Assembly: GCF_000972495.1 (NCBI RefSeq)
Contig: NZ_LATM01000025.1
Coordinates: 1-64,000 of the forward strand
Length of the DNA stretch: 64,000 nucleotides
Origin: Hymenobacter terrenus
GTDB taxonomy: Bacteria; Bacteroidota; Bacteroidia; Cytophagales; Hymenobacteraceae
Direction: 5' to 3'
Shown here: piece by piece, positions 18,490-27,187 of the stretch
Layout: each line of letters opens with the position of its first letter
Position numbering within the stretch: the stretch's first letter is position 1
Translations under genes and position numbers: made by a program
The notes under the pieces: generated by a model
What the model saw: the letters and a program-made list of their open reading frames with translations, nothing else
Told to the model about the DNA's origin: nothing
Database searches by the model: none

Positions 18490-18623
18490 ACGACAGATTG
18501 CCAACTTCTCACCGCTTTGGTACTCGAAGCGGTGAGAAGTTATTAAACTTGATAGTGCATTTTCTGGCCAAACATTTTCTGGATTCTCACAGTCTTAACA
18601 GCCTAAATTCAATTCTTTCAATT

Positions 18624-19475
18624 ATGGCTGACTCTACCTCTAAAACCTGGTTCATCACCGGCGCATCATCCGGCTTCGGCGAGGCCCTGGCTACCTATCT
18701 GCTCGAAAAAGGCGACCGCATGGCCGCCACCTTCCGCAAGCCCGAGCAAGCTACCGAGTTCACTGCCAAAGAAGCCGGGCGCACGCTGGGCGTGGTGTGC
18801 GACGTGACCAATGAGCCCCAGGTAAAAACGGCCGTGGCCGAGGCTATTGCCCATTTTGGCCACCTCGACGTCGTTGTAAACAATGCGGGATACGGCTCCA
18901 TGGGCAGCATTGAGGAAGTGCCCGCCGAAGAAGTGCAGCGGCAGTTCGACGTGAATGTGTTTGGTGCGTTGCACGTGCTGCGGGCGGTGCTGCCGCACTT
19001 GCGCGAGCGGCGTAGTGGCCATATTCTGAATATCAGTAGCATTGGTGGGCTGCGCGCTTTTCCGGGCGTGGGCATTTATAATGCGTCGAAATTTGCCTTG
19101 GAAGCTATTGGTGAAAGCCTTTCGCTACAATTGGCACCGCTGGGGATTCGCGTCACTAATATTGAGCCCAGCGGCTTCCGGACCAAGTGGGCAGGCGAGT
19201 CGGCCACTATTGCCAACACGCAGATTGAGGATTACCAGGCTACGGTGGGCGAAAACATCCGCGCTATTCAGGGCTACAGCGGCCGTCAGCCCGGCGACCC
19301 CGTGCGCGCAGCCCATGCCATGTACGAAGTAGTGCAAATGGAGCAGCCGCCCCTGCACCTACCCCTCGGAAAAGCAGCGGTGAAAGGTGCCCGTGAGAAG
19401 TTTGCGGCTCTCAGCAAAGAGTTGGAACAGTATGCCGAGATGGGCGACGCCGCCGACTTTCCAGCCGGCGAGTAA
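18624..19475 (+). CDS. short-chain dehydrogenase/reductase
   Basis: A 283-residue classical SDR starting at the ATG at 18624 (MADSTSKTWFITG); an in-frame ATG 42 codons earlier would add a poorly conserved leader. The cofactor motif is TGASSGFGEA (residues about 11-20), then NNAGYGSMG, a catalytic Ser in SSIGGLRAFPG and the active-site YNASK near residue 153. Other hallmarks are the PGG-like turn replaced by IEPSGFRT, and a long C-terminal substrate lid. The Arg in TFRKPEQ after beta-2 suggests NADP(H). The substrate is unknown. It has no close link to the broken SDR at 6519. Confidence 0.92.
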   Translation: MADSTSKTWFITGASSGFGEALATYLLEKGDRMAATFRKPEQATEFTAKEAGRTLGVVCDVTNEPQVKTAVAEAIAHFGHLDVVVNNAGYGSMGSIEEVPAEEVQRQFDVNVFGALHVLRAVLPHLRERRSGHILNISSIGGLRAFPGVGIYNASKFALEAIGESLSLQLAPLGIRVTNIEPSGFRTKWAGESATIANTQIEDYQATVGENIRAIQGYSGRQPGDPVRAAHAMYEVVQMEQPPLHLPLGKAAVKGAREKFAALSKELEQYAEMGDAADFPAGE

Positions 19476-19499
19476 GTAGAGCCGTAAGAACAATAAACT

Positions 19500-19656
19500 C
19501 CCCTCCTTACCAAGGAGGGGATATTTTCGCGCCGCGAAAATTGGGGTGGTTGAATCGTTGAACAATGCCCGAACGATGATTACTACGACGTTCACGCATC
19601 GTTCAGCGCCCGCAACCGCGCCTATTGTCGCTGGCGCGACTCCTTGGTAAGGAGGG
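19500..19656. repeat. compound inverted-repeat element upstream of the FRG gene
   Basis: Several hairpins are nested here. CCCCTCCTT-ACC-AAGGAGGGG at 19500-19520 is a perfect 9-bp stem; ATTTTCGCG facing CGCGAAAAT at 19523-19541 is another; and the segment 19501-19516 recurs inverted at 19641-19656, so a 157-bp unit is closed by 16-bp terminal repeats. There is no reading frame of interest. It could be a dispersed non-autonomous repeat. Confidence 0.65.
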
Positions 19657-19695
19657 AAGCTTGCCGTTCTTGCGTCCTCATTTCCGTCTTCATTC

Positions 19696-20535
19696 ATGCC
19701 TCTTTCCGTCAACGACCACGAAGCCACCTCCTGGGAAGACCTGCAGCGGCTGCTGTTCCAGGGTACCTGGGATGGGCGTATCGAGCGGTTCCGGTCGCCG
19801 TTTGTTTACCGTGGGGGCCGCTCGCGCCACTACCAGCTCGATACTAGCTTGCAGCGCCTTGGTGGCGAATACCATCAATTGGAGCACCACTTGCTGCGCA
19901 ATTTTCGGAAGTATGCCCGCGATACCACCATGACCGGACAAACGGCTAGCACCTGGGATTGGCTGGCGCTGGCGCAGCACCACGGCCTGCCCACCCGCTT
20001 GCTCGACTGGACGTATTCGCCCTACGTGGCCCTGCATTTCGCCACCGATGATTTGAATGCCTACGATGAAGACGGCATTATCTGGGCCTTGAACTACGTG
20101 AAGGCGGCGGAGCACCTGCCCCAACGCCTACGTCAGGCACTACAACAGGAAGGTTCCAACGTCTTCACTTCCGAGCTGCTGCTGCCCGTGAGCAGCAGCC
20201 TGCGCGAACTGGAAGAGCTGCAAGCCGAGCCATACGTCCTGTTTCTGGAGCCGCCCAGCCTTGATGCCCGCATTGTGCATCAGTACGCGCTGTTCTCGCT
20301 GATGAACACCGCCCAAAGCGTGCTGCACGACTGGTTGACGGACCGGCCGGATTTGTATTTCCGCATCATCATTCCTGCCGGCCTCAAGTGGGAGGTGCGC
20401 GACAAGCTCGACCAGGCTAACATCACTGAGCGGGTGTTACTGCCGGGACTTAGCGGCCTCAGCCGCTGGCTGCACCGGCACTACTCGCCCCGCACCGACG
20501 GAAAAAATTTCCTGGATGACAACGAAATGCGCTAG
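19696..20535 (+). CDS. FRG-domain protein
   Basis: A 279-residue protein with the FRG signature near its start: FVYRGGRS (residues about 36-43), then GEYHQLEHHLLRNFRKYA and the second conserved block TWDWLALAQHHGLPTRLLDWTYSPYVALHFA (described; about 76-106). The motif names the family (Phe-Arg-Gly). Such proteins are often found near toxins or defence genes, and a few are fused to other modules, but their biochemistry is not settled. This copy stands alone, between a repeat element and a converging desaturase gene (stops 14 bp apart). No antitoxin or partner is seen beside it. Confidence 0.85.
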   Translation: MPLSVNDHEATSWEDLQRLLFQGTWDGRIERFRSPFVYRGGRSRHYQLDTSLQRLGGEYHQLEHHLLRNFRKYARDTTMTGQTASTWDWLALAQHHGLPTRLLDWTYSPYVALHFATDDLNAYDEDGIIWALNYVKAAEHLPQRLRQALQQEGSNVFTSELLLPVSSSLRELEELQAEPYVLFLEPPSLDARIVHQYALFSLMNTAQSVLHDWLTDRPDLYFRIIIPAGLKWEVRDKLDQANITERVLLPGLSGLSRWLHRHYSPRTDGKNFLDDNEMR

Positions 20536-20549
20536 CCGAAAAGTCAGCA

Positions 20550-21461
20550 CTAGTCCTGCCAGGGCCAGTGCCAGCGGAACGTGCGCTCCTTGGCCCGTGC
20601 TTTTTGGGTGGGTGTTTGGCCGACTACTTGCACGTCCCACACCAAGCCAACGGCGCGTAGCATGGCCACTAAGTACCAGCCCAAATCCAACTCGTACCAA
20701 GCGGTGCTCATTTTGGCAGAGCTAGGGTGAGCGTGGTGATTGTTGTGGAAGCCCTCGCCAAATGAGAGCGCGCCCAGCACCCAGTTGTTGTAGCCGTGCT
20801 CGGTGGCGTCGTCGATATCGTAGCGAGCATAGCCGTATTTGTGCGACACGAAGCCTACGAACCAATGGCCCAGGATGGTGATGCTGATGCGCAAGGGCAC
20901 GCAGACTATCATGGCCTCGAATCCGAGAAATGCCCAAATGAGGCCCGCTGCGGCCAACACATGCAAGTACCAGGTCTTCTCCAAAAAAACGAGCCAGGGG
21001 TCGTGCAGGTCTTCGTCGGGAATCTCATAGCGGCCGATGTCGCCCGATTTCAAGGCGAAGTGCAAGTTCCAGTAATAGTCCTTCGCCATGGAGTGGTCGT
21101 AGCGGAAATAAGCAGGGCAGTCGATGCGGTTCTGCCAATAATCGCGGAAGTAGTGCACCCGTACCCACGACAGCGGGCCGCCCAACCCTGTATGTACAAA
21201 CAAGTACGCCAGCAGCCCCCGCGTAAACCGTGCGCAGCGGTATGAGCGGTGAATGATACCCCGATGCAAGCCAATGGAGTGCCCAAACCCCACCGTAATC
21301 ACAGTAAGCAGGACCGAGGCTAGGCTGCGCGAGCCCGACAAGCTGGACCAGCCCCAAATCAGGGCTGGGGTCAGCATCAAGTAAAGCCAGACAATTTTGA
21401 GCCAGCCCGGTGTAAGCCTGTCGCCGGGGATGACGGAGGAAGTCAGCGTAGAATCTTGCAT
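20550..21461 (-). CDS. acyl-CoA/acyl-lipid desaturase
   Basis: A 303-residue membrane-bound di-iron desaturase that introduces a double bond into fatty acids. Three histidine clusters are visible: HSIGLH plus HRGIIHR (residues about 60-73), a middle region around RYDHSMAKDYYWNLHF, and HNNHH in EGFHNNHHAHP (about 240-250). Hydrophobic helices lie at about 20-55 and 150-195. Desaturases of this class help maintain membrane fluidity, for example in the cold. The gene is monocistronic; its stop faces the FRG gene stop. Confidence 0.88.
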   Translation of the reverse strand: MQDSTLTSSVIPGDRLTPGWLKIVWLYLMLTPALIWGWSSLSGSRSLASVLLTVITVGFGHSIGLHRGIIHRSYRCARFTRGLLAYLFVHTGLGGPLSWVRVHYFRDYWQNRIDCPAYFRYDHSMAKDYYWNLHFALKSGDIGRYEIPDEDLHDPWLVFLEKTWYLHVLAAAGLIWAFLGFEAMIVCVPLRISITILGHWFVGFVSHKYGYARYDIDDATEHGYNNWVLGALSFGEGFHNNHHAHPSSAKMSTAWYELDLGWYLVAMLRAVGLVWDVQVVGQTPTQKARAKERTFRWHWPWQD

Positions 21462-21557
21462 ATGAGGGTTGAAATTTCTGCTTTCTATACAAAGTTATAT
21501 CGCAGAAAGTCAGCTAGCAAAGTCGGGCTATTTTCCAGCTTTTTGTCTCCTGGCGGG

Positions 21558-22289
21558 CTAGCGGCGCACAAGGCAGAGGTGGCTGGGGGTAGCCACCGCT
21601 ACACTCACCTGCACCGCGTTGCGGGTTAGCGACTGCCCAGCTACTCCGGCAGCTTGGCTCTGATGAAGATAAGCCATTTCCACGGTAGCACGGCGGCTCA
21701 TGCGGTAGCCAAAGCCGGCGCTGGCCCGGTTTTCTTCCAGGAAATTCTGGCCTTCACGGGAGCCCAATTCCGCAAATATTTCGTTGGCTGCCACAATAAA
21801 TAATCCGCCAATTGGCAGCCGCCCGCCCGAGTGCAGCGGTACCACCAGCCGCAACTGATAACGCAGCCGCGGGGCAAACTGAAAGGCGGTTTCGGGTCTG
21901 AGGCGTAGCCAACGTTCCTCAACGCGCAGGCGATGACTGGCGCGTACGGAGCCGCTGACATCGGCCAAGGCTATTTCCTGATAAAAGCGGTGTTCGGGAG
22001 CGGTGGTGTTATCCGCGGTGTCGTATTCGTTGGCAGCCAGCACGTAGCCGGTCGTCAGGCTTAAACTGGGAGCTACACGGAAGCGAAAACCCAGGCGTCC
22101 TAGTTGTTGGGCACCCAGCTGCGCATTGCCCTGGCGGGTTTCCAGCTCGGAGTATAAGCTCCATCGGCCGCGCAGAGGAGCATCGGCGCTCAGCCTAAGC
22201 CAGCCCACGGGAGCCCCACCGCCCTGGCCCCGGACCGGGCTATTCAAGCTGAGCAGTACCAACAATAGCAGTGAGGAGACGTGTTTCAT
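21558..22289 (-). CDS. DUF2490 outer-membrane protein
   Basis: A 243-residue exported protein. The leader MKHVSSLLLLVLLSLNSPVRGQ is a signal peptide. The rest shows beta strands typical of DUF2490: WLRLSADAPLRGRWSLYSELETRQG, SLTTGYVLAAN and RLRYQLRLVVPL (each described, not a full list). These proteins are predicted single-chain outer-membrane barrels with no proven substrate. It sits about 95 bp from the desaturase start on the same strand. A lipid-related role is possible from context only. Confidence 0.7.
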   Translation of the reverse strand: MKHVSSLLLLVLLSLNSPVRGQGGGAPVGWLRLSADAPLRGRWSLYSELETRQGNAQLGAQQLGRLGFRFRVAPSLSLTTGYVLAANEYDTADNTTAPEHRFYQEIALADVSGSVRASHRLRVEERWLRLRPETAFQFAPRLRYQLRLVVPLHSGGRLPIGGLFIVAANEIFAELGSREGQNFLEENRASAGFGYRMSRRATVEMAYLHQSQAAGVAGQSLTRNAVQVSVAVATPSHLCLVRR

Positions 22290-22398
22290 GTCTCCAAGTT
22301 ACTAAATTGTTACTTAGTATTACTAAATTGTTTCCTAAATATTTTTTTGTACCGTTTAGCTAAGTATTGGATTGAATCACAGTCTGTCAGGCTCAGCC

Positions 22399-25110
22399 TT
22401 ACATGCCCAGCCGCTTCTTCGTAAGTCTGGTAGGAATATGCTCCATGGGCTTATCCGGCCAGGGATGCTTAGGGTAGCGGCCTTTTAAATCCTTGCGCAC
22501 CTCGAAGTAGCCTCGTTCCCAAAAGCTGCGCAAATCACGCGTGACCTGGGCCGGCCGGCCACCCGGCGAAAGCAGATGCAGGAGCAGCAGCACGCGCCCA
22601 TCAGCCACGGTCGGCGTCTCGGTCAAGCCAAAAAGCTCTTGCAGCTTCACGGCTAGTACCGGCGCGGCTGGGTCGCTATAATCCAGCGTAATGTGCGAGC
22701 CACTGGGTACTTCCAGCGCGGCGGGGGCAAGGCGGTCGAGCGTTTGGCGTTGGTTCCAGCCACCCGGCAGGCGCGCCAGTAATGGCTCCGTCAGGTCGAG
22801 GCGCTGCACATCGGCCAGGGTTTTGAAGCCGGTGAGGTGCGGACCCAGCCACTGAGCCAGTTCCCGGGTCAGCGTATCATCGTCATAGGCGGGCCAGGTT
22901 AGAATGGTTGCTTCATCATGGTCGGTTGTTGGGTGCGGGGCGCTTTCTGACCCAGCCGCAGCCAAGTGCTGCCGCAGAAACTCCAGCCGTTGCTGGAGCT
23001 GACGGGCCTCTGGCGTCCAGTTCAGTTTACCTAACCCTGCTTCCTGCAAATAGGCTAGCAGGGCTTTGGCTACTAATTCAGGATTTGGCTGGCCAATGAC
23101 GGTTTCGGCAAGTAGTAAGGCCCCCAGCCGGCGCACGCGTCGGCCGGTTACCCGTTGCGCGGTGGGGTCGTAGCGCACTTCGTCGGCGGTGATAATCTGC
23201 TCGGCAAAGGCCAGCTCTAATTCGTCCTGGCTCAGCGGGGCGGCTAGGATAGCACGCGGTGCCGATGCCGTGCCAGCCAAGTGTGCCACCGCAAAAAAGG
23301 CCGCGTTGGGGTCGACATCGGTTGTATTCAAGCTCACCCGTTGGCCCGTCACGAGCCGCAGCCGGTCGTGGGTTTCGCGCTGGGCCAGCCGGTCGGGGTA
23401 GGCTAGGGCGGTGAGCAGGCCAGCGGGAGACTCAGATAGCGAGTGACTAATTGGCTGGCTTGGCTTGTTCAACCGGCTGGTGAGGTTGCGGGCAACCTCG
23501 CGCACGCGCTGAAGTGTGGCGTGGTGCAGCGCCAGGCCGGGCAAGGGCGCCCGGTCGCTGGCTAGTGCTTCAAGGCGCAGACGCAGGTCGGGTGGAGTGG
23601 GGCGCGTGTCAGTCGGGGTGGCCCAGCGCAGCAAGTCGCGCTCGGCTAGCAAGGCGGCTAATGCTGCCGCCGTAGCGCCGTGGCCCAATTCCTGACCGCG
23701 CACCACCAAATGACCCAGTCGGGGTGCCAAGCCCAGCGCTGCCAATTGCCGGCCGTGTCCGGTAGGCTTTAGCGATAAATTAGGAGCGGATTCGTTAACG
23801 CTGGACTCCTCAAGCAAGGCCAAGGCATTCTCTACATCCTTTTTAATTACTACCAGCGCGCCAAGTCGCAACAGCAGCTCCCGGGCTTGGGCAAACGCTG
23901 CTGCCGGGGGCACGTCGAGCCAGCGCAGGCTGGTGGGGTCAGTGGTGCCCCACAGAGCTAACTCCAAAACCAGGCCGCTGAGGTCGGCCGTGTGGATTTC
24001 GGGTGGGCGGTGGGCGGGGAGATTTTGGTGCTCGGCTTCAGTCCAAAGGCGGTAGCAGGTACCGGGAGCCAGACGGCCGGCGCGCCCCCGACGCTGGTCG
24101 GCGGCGGCGCGGGCCACTGGTACGGTTTCGAGGGTGGTGAAGCCAGTGCGCGGCACGAAGCGCGGCACCCGCGCAAAGCCGCCGTCAATCACCACCCGTA
24201 CGCCTTCGATGGTCAGGCTGGTTTCGGCAATGCTGGTGGCGAGAATGACCTTGCGCCGACCGCCACGGGCGGGGCGTAGGGCGGCGTCCTGCGTTTCGAG
24301 CGGTAGCTCGCCGTGCAGCAAGTGTAGGTCGATGTTATCGGCCAGCGAATCAGTCAACTTGCGGGCACTGCGCTGCAAGTCACCCACCCCCGGCAGAAAT
24401 ACCAGAATGTCGCCCTCGGCATGGGTGCTCAGGACGGCCCGCACCTGGGCCGGCACTAACTCGGCGAGCCGCTCGGCAGGTTTGTTGGGCAGGGCCGAAG
24501 CCCGGCGCGGGTCGAGATAATGTGTATCAATCGGAAACAAAAAACCAGCCGACGATACTACCGGCGCTGGCAGCCACTGGCCCAGGCGTTGGGCTTCGAG
24601 CGTGGCGCTCATTATCAGAATGCGCAGCTCAGGTCGTAGTACTGTCTGCGCATCCAGCGCTAGGGCCAGCCCCAAATCGGCGTTTAGGCTCCGCTCATGA
24701 AACTCGTCGAATACGATGGCGGCCACGCCTTCCAGCGCCGGGTCATCCTGAATCATCCGGGTCAGAATCCCTTCAGTAATCACCTCGACGCGGGTATCCT
24801 TGCTCACCTTGCTATCCAGCCGCACGCGGTAGCCGATGGTGCGGCCCACGGGCTCGTTCAGCAATTGGGCCAGGCGGGCGGCGGCTCCACGCACGGCCAA
24901 CTGGCGCGGCTCTAGTACCAGTATTCTATCGTCGGCGTTGCGCCACTCGGCGGCCAGCAGCTCCAGAGGCACGACGGTGGTTTTGCCCGCGCCGGGCGGG
25001 GCTTCCAGCACCACGCGGGCGTTGTTCGCAAGGGCCGCCCGCAGGGCAGGCAGCGCCGCGAGAATGGGCAAGTCGGGGAGAGGCGGCAGGACGAAAGTAG
25101 GGTTCACCAA
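22399..25110 (-). CDS. hrpB: ATP-dependent helicase HrpB
   Basis: A 903-residue DEAH-box helicase of the HrpB family. Domain 1 has Walker A (PPGAGKTT, residues about 37-46), the DEFH box (DEFHERS) and motif III SATL. Domain 2 has the RRGRAGR motif (Q-x-x-G-R-x-G-R type). After the HA2-like region the C-terminus shows the HrpB_C pattern ending KPMEHIPTRLTKKRLGM. The usual length is about 800-850, so it is slightly long. HrpB in other bacteria is linked to mRNA processing and stress. The start is ambiguous: TTG at 25110 or GTG at 25107. It overlaps no neighbour; DUF2071 follows 6 bp away. Confidence 0.93.
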   Translation of the reverse strand: MVNPTFVLPPLPDLPILAALPALRAALANNARVVLEAPPGAGKTTVVPLELLAAEWRNADDRILVLEPRQLAVRGAAARLAQLLNEPVGRTIGYRVRLDSKVSKDTRVEVITEGILTRMIQDDPALEGVAAIVFDEFHERSLNADLGLALALDAQTVLRPELRILIMSATLEAQRLGQWLPAPVVSSAGFLFPIDTHYLDPRRASALPNKPAERLAELVPAQVRAVLSTHAEGDILVFLPGVGDLQRSARKLTDSLADNIDLHLLHGELPLETQDAALRPARGGRRKVILATSIAETSLTIEGVRVVIDGGFARVPRFVPRTGFTTLETVPVARAAADQRRGRAGRLAPGTCYRLWTEAEHQNLPAHRPPEIHTADLSGLVLELALWGTTDPTSLRWLDVPPAAAFAQARELLLRLGALVVIKKDVENALALLEESSVNESAPNLSLKPTGHGRQLAALGLAPRLGHLVVRGQELGHGATAAALAALLAERDLLRWATPTDTRPTPPDLRLRLEALASDRAPLPGLALHHATLQRVREVARNLTSRLNKPSQPISHSLSESPAGLLTALAYPDRLAQRETHDRLRLVTGQRVSLNTTDVDPNAAFFAVAHLAGTASAPRAILAAPLSQDELELAFAEQIITADEVRYDPTAQRVTGRRVRRLGALLLAETVIGQPNPELVAKALLAYLQEAGLGKLNWTPEARQLQQRLEFLRQHLAAAGSESAPHPTTDHDEATILTWPAYDDDTLTRELAQWLGPHLTGFKTLADVQRLDLTEPLLARLPGGWNQRQTLDRLAPAALEVPSGSHITLDYSDPAAPVLAVKLQELFGLTETPTVADGRVLLLLHLLSPGGRPAQVTRDLRSFWERGYFEVRKDLKGRYPKHPWPDKPMEHIPTRLTKKRLGM

Positions 25111-25116
25111 CCAAAA

Positions 25117-25905
25117 TTACACCCGCTGCATTGGCCACAGCTCCACGCTCACTGGGCCGCCGGCGTGCAGCACGGGTGGTCCGGTGGGCGTGGGCAGGCT
25201 GTGGCTTTCAATCAACGACGATTCGTAGTGCAGCACCTGCGCTGAACTCAGCGGCCACGGTGTGTGGGCTACCCGGCCCCGGTAGAGCTTGGTTTGGTCC
25301 TTGTTGCTAGTATAAAGGCAGTAGCGCTCGGTGAGAAAAAACGGTAGCGAGCCGGGCTCGGCGGGAGGCAGGGGCGAGCCAATGCTCCAGGTGGCCCGGA
25401 GCTGCGCGGGCGGGAAGCCTGCGTGCGTACGCTCAGCCGTGAACTGGCGAAGTTGTGCACTAGGACTTTCCATCCGCATTTTCGCCCGCAGATAAGGCAA
25501 GTTGAAAAACGTACGCGCCAGCCACACGGCCAGCGCATTGGTGGCATCGAGGGAGAAAAACCAGACGCCCGGCACGCCATCCAGGTGCACATAGGTACGC
25601 ACGTTTAGCTCCAAGAACTCATCAGCCCCCGGCACCGGCGGACTGACGCGAGTACGCACCTTCGACATCCGAAACGGCACGATGGCCAGCCACGCCGTGC
25701 CATCGTGAATATCTATTTGCAGCCGCGGAGGCAAGTGCGGCTGAAGCAGTGCGGCGGGTACCGGCCAGTGCATAAATAGCAAGTCGCCCCACTCCTGGCG
25801 GAGGAGCGGCGCCCCCACCGGCCGCTCACGCCAGGCCAGGCGTTGGGCCAGCGTGGGACCGGCCGGATTCACTAAATTATCGGCAATAAGAAAGAAGCTG
25901 GACAT
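25117..25905 (-). CDS. DUF2071 (YqjF-like) protein
   Basis: A 262-residue cytosolic protein of the YqjF/DUF2071 family. The start at the ATG at 25905 (MSSFFLIADNLVNPAGPTLAQ) is preferred; an upstream ATG at 25986 would read across a hairpin repeat. Family marks include the W-G-D-L-L-F-M-H-W-P pattern (residues about 45-55), PPRLQIDIHDGTAWLAIVPFRM and the internal VRTYVHLDGVPGVWFFSLDA. Family members are uncharacterised; a small-ligand-binding fold has been suggested. It is convergent with nothing and lies 6 bp upstream of hrpB, so the two may be one transcript. Confidence 0.85.
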   Translation of the reverse strand: MSSFFLIADNLVNPAGPTLAQRLAWRERPVGAPLLRQEWGDLLFMHWPVPAALLQPHLPPRLQIDIHDGTAWLAIVPFRMSKVRTRVSPPVPGADEFLELNVRTYVHLDGVPGVWFFSLDATNALAVWLARTFFNLPYLRAKMRMESPSAQLRQFTAERTHAGFPPAQLRATWSIGSPLPPAEPGSLPFFLTERYCLYTSNKDQTKLYRGRVAHTPWPLSSAQVLHYESSLIESHSLPTPTGPPVLHAGGPVSVELWPMQRV

Positions 25906-25917
25906 CGGCAGTAGCTT

Positions 25918-25979
25918 GGAGTCTTTGCTCCGTGTTTGGTTGAACAACATCTGCGGTTCCTTCGCGGAGCAAAGTCTCC
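25918..25979. repeat. 15-bp inverted repeat (REP-like)
   Basis: The arms 25918-25932 (GGAGTCTTTGCTCCG) and 25965-25979 pair at 14 of 15 positions, with a 32-nt loop. It lies between the DUF2071 start and the rhodanese stop. It shares the AAAG/CTTT-centred style of the hairpin at 10678-10763. Confidence 0.6.
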
Positions 25980-26001
25980 GCGCCACTGGCCATTAAGCGC
26001 G

Positions 26002-26340
26002 TTAGTAGCGCGGGAAATCCGGGTCGACTTGAGTGGCCCAGGCGGCTACGCCGCCGCGCAGGTTCAATACGTTGGTGCGGCCCAAACGGTGGCGCAGGTA
26101 GCCCAGCGCCTGGGCCGAGCGCACGCCGTGGTGGCAAATAAGAACCACTGGGCCATCGGCGCGAATTTCGTCGGCACGGCGTGGCACCTCGCCCAGGGGC
26201 AGCAGCAGGCTGTCGGGCAGGTGGCAGTAGTCGTACTCTTCGGGCTCGCGCACGTCCACTAGCTGAAAATTTTCGCCCGCTTGTAGGCGGCGGTGGAGTT
26301 CTTCGGCGCTGATTTCGATGGGGATGCTTTCCATTGCCAT
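26002..26340 (-). CDS. rhodanese-like sulfurtransferase domain protein
   Basis: A 112-residue single rhodanese domain with the ATG at 26340 (ATGs at 26334 and 26355 are also possible). The N-terminal CH2A motif is LVDVREPEEYDYCHLP (residues about 33-48) and the active-site loop is ICHHGVRSAQAL (about 81-92). Here the catalytic Cys is in the VLICHHG loop, so it is likely active in transferring sulfur or as a thiol sensor. Such stand-alone domains are common and their substrates often unknown. It diverges from the PnuC gene, with which it shares a short upstream space. Confidence 0.88.
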   Translation of the reverse strand: MAMESIPIEISAEELHRRLQAGENFQLVDVREPEEYDYCHLPDSLLLPLGEVPRRADEIRADGPVVLICHHGVRSAQALGYLRHRLGRTNVLNLRGGVAAWATQVDPDFPRY

Positions 26341-26394
26341 GCAGTAAGACAGCAAAAGTAGGCCCGCCGCGCCTACCTTGCGGCTTCATCCTTT

Positions 26395-27060
26395 TTGCTG
26401 GTGGTAACTGCGTTATTTGTTTTCGATTTTCTGGCGGCGGCCTGGGCTGCCACGCAAGCGGCCGACCCGCTGGAAGTGGCCGGTGTAGTCACCGGTATAG
26501 CCTGCGTGTGGCTGGCAGCCCACAATTCCGTTTGGAACTTTCCGGTGGCCATTATCAGCTGCGGACTCTATTTGGTGGTATTTGGGCGAGTCAAGCTCTA
26601 TTCAGATGCCGGCTTGCAGCTGGCTTTTATCGCATTGTCAGTTTATGGCTGGGTAGAATGGCTGCGCGGGGCCGCCACGCCCGATGCGCCAGCCGCCCCC
26701 ACGCTGCCCATCACACACACGCCCCGGCGGGTAGCACTCTGGCTGAGCGCCGCCGGACTGTTGTATGCGGTAGGCGCCGGCTTTTTATTTAGTCGTACCG
26801 ATGCGGCGCTACCTTACTGGGACAGCACCACCACGGCCATCAGCCTGGCAGCGCAGGCCCTGCTGTCACGCCGCAACATCGAAAACTGGCTGCTGTGGAT
26901 TGGGGTCGATGTGGCTTACGTGGGCATGTACTGGCACCGCCACTTGTACCTCACCAGTGCACTCTACGCCGTGTTTTTGGTGCTGGCCACCTATGGGTAC
27001 TGGCAGTGGCGGCGTGAGCTGATGGCCGCCGCCCGCCCACCCGCGCCGACGGCTGATTAG
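26395..27060 (+). CDS. PnuC-family vitamin transporter (nicotinamide riboside or thiamine)
   Basis: A 221-residue integral membrane protein with about seven helices and PnuC marks: a WNFPVAIISCGLY segment, YSDAGLQLAFIALSVYGW, NIENWLLWIGVDVAYVGMYW and YGYWQW. These proteins are facilitators for a vitamin nucleoside that is trapped by phosphorylation in the cell. The next gene encodes an NadR-type kinase, which favours nicotinamide riboside (PnuC). However, a TPP riboswitch-controlled TonB receptor lies 2.7 kb downstream, and in Bacteroidota thiamine transport uses PnuT, a close relative. The start is TTG at 26395, with a -7-like TACCTTGC about 15 nt upstream. Family sure, substrate open. Confidence 0.88.
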   Translation: MLVVTALFVFDFLAAAWAATQAADPLEVAGVVTGIACVWLAAHNSVWNFPVAIISCGLYLVVFGRVKLYSDAGLQLAFIALSVYGWVEWLRGAATPDAPAAPTLPITHTPRRVALWLSAAGLLYAVGAGFLFSRTDAALPYWDSTTTAISLAAQALLSRRNIENWLLWIGVDVAYVGMYWHRHLYLTSALYAVFLVLATYGYWQWRRELMAAARPPAPTAD

Positions 27061-27187
27061 TACCAAAGTCAGTAAAAAATTGGTGCTGTGCTGCAAATGT
27101 GCCGAATAGTGCCACCTTTGTGCAATAAAGCGGGCCGTAAGGCAGCTCATTATTTTACCCGATGATGAGTTGCTGGGCCGTTTTAGC

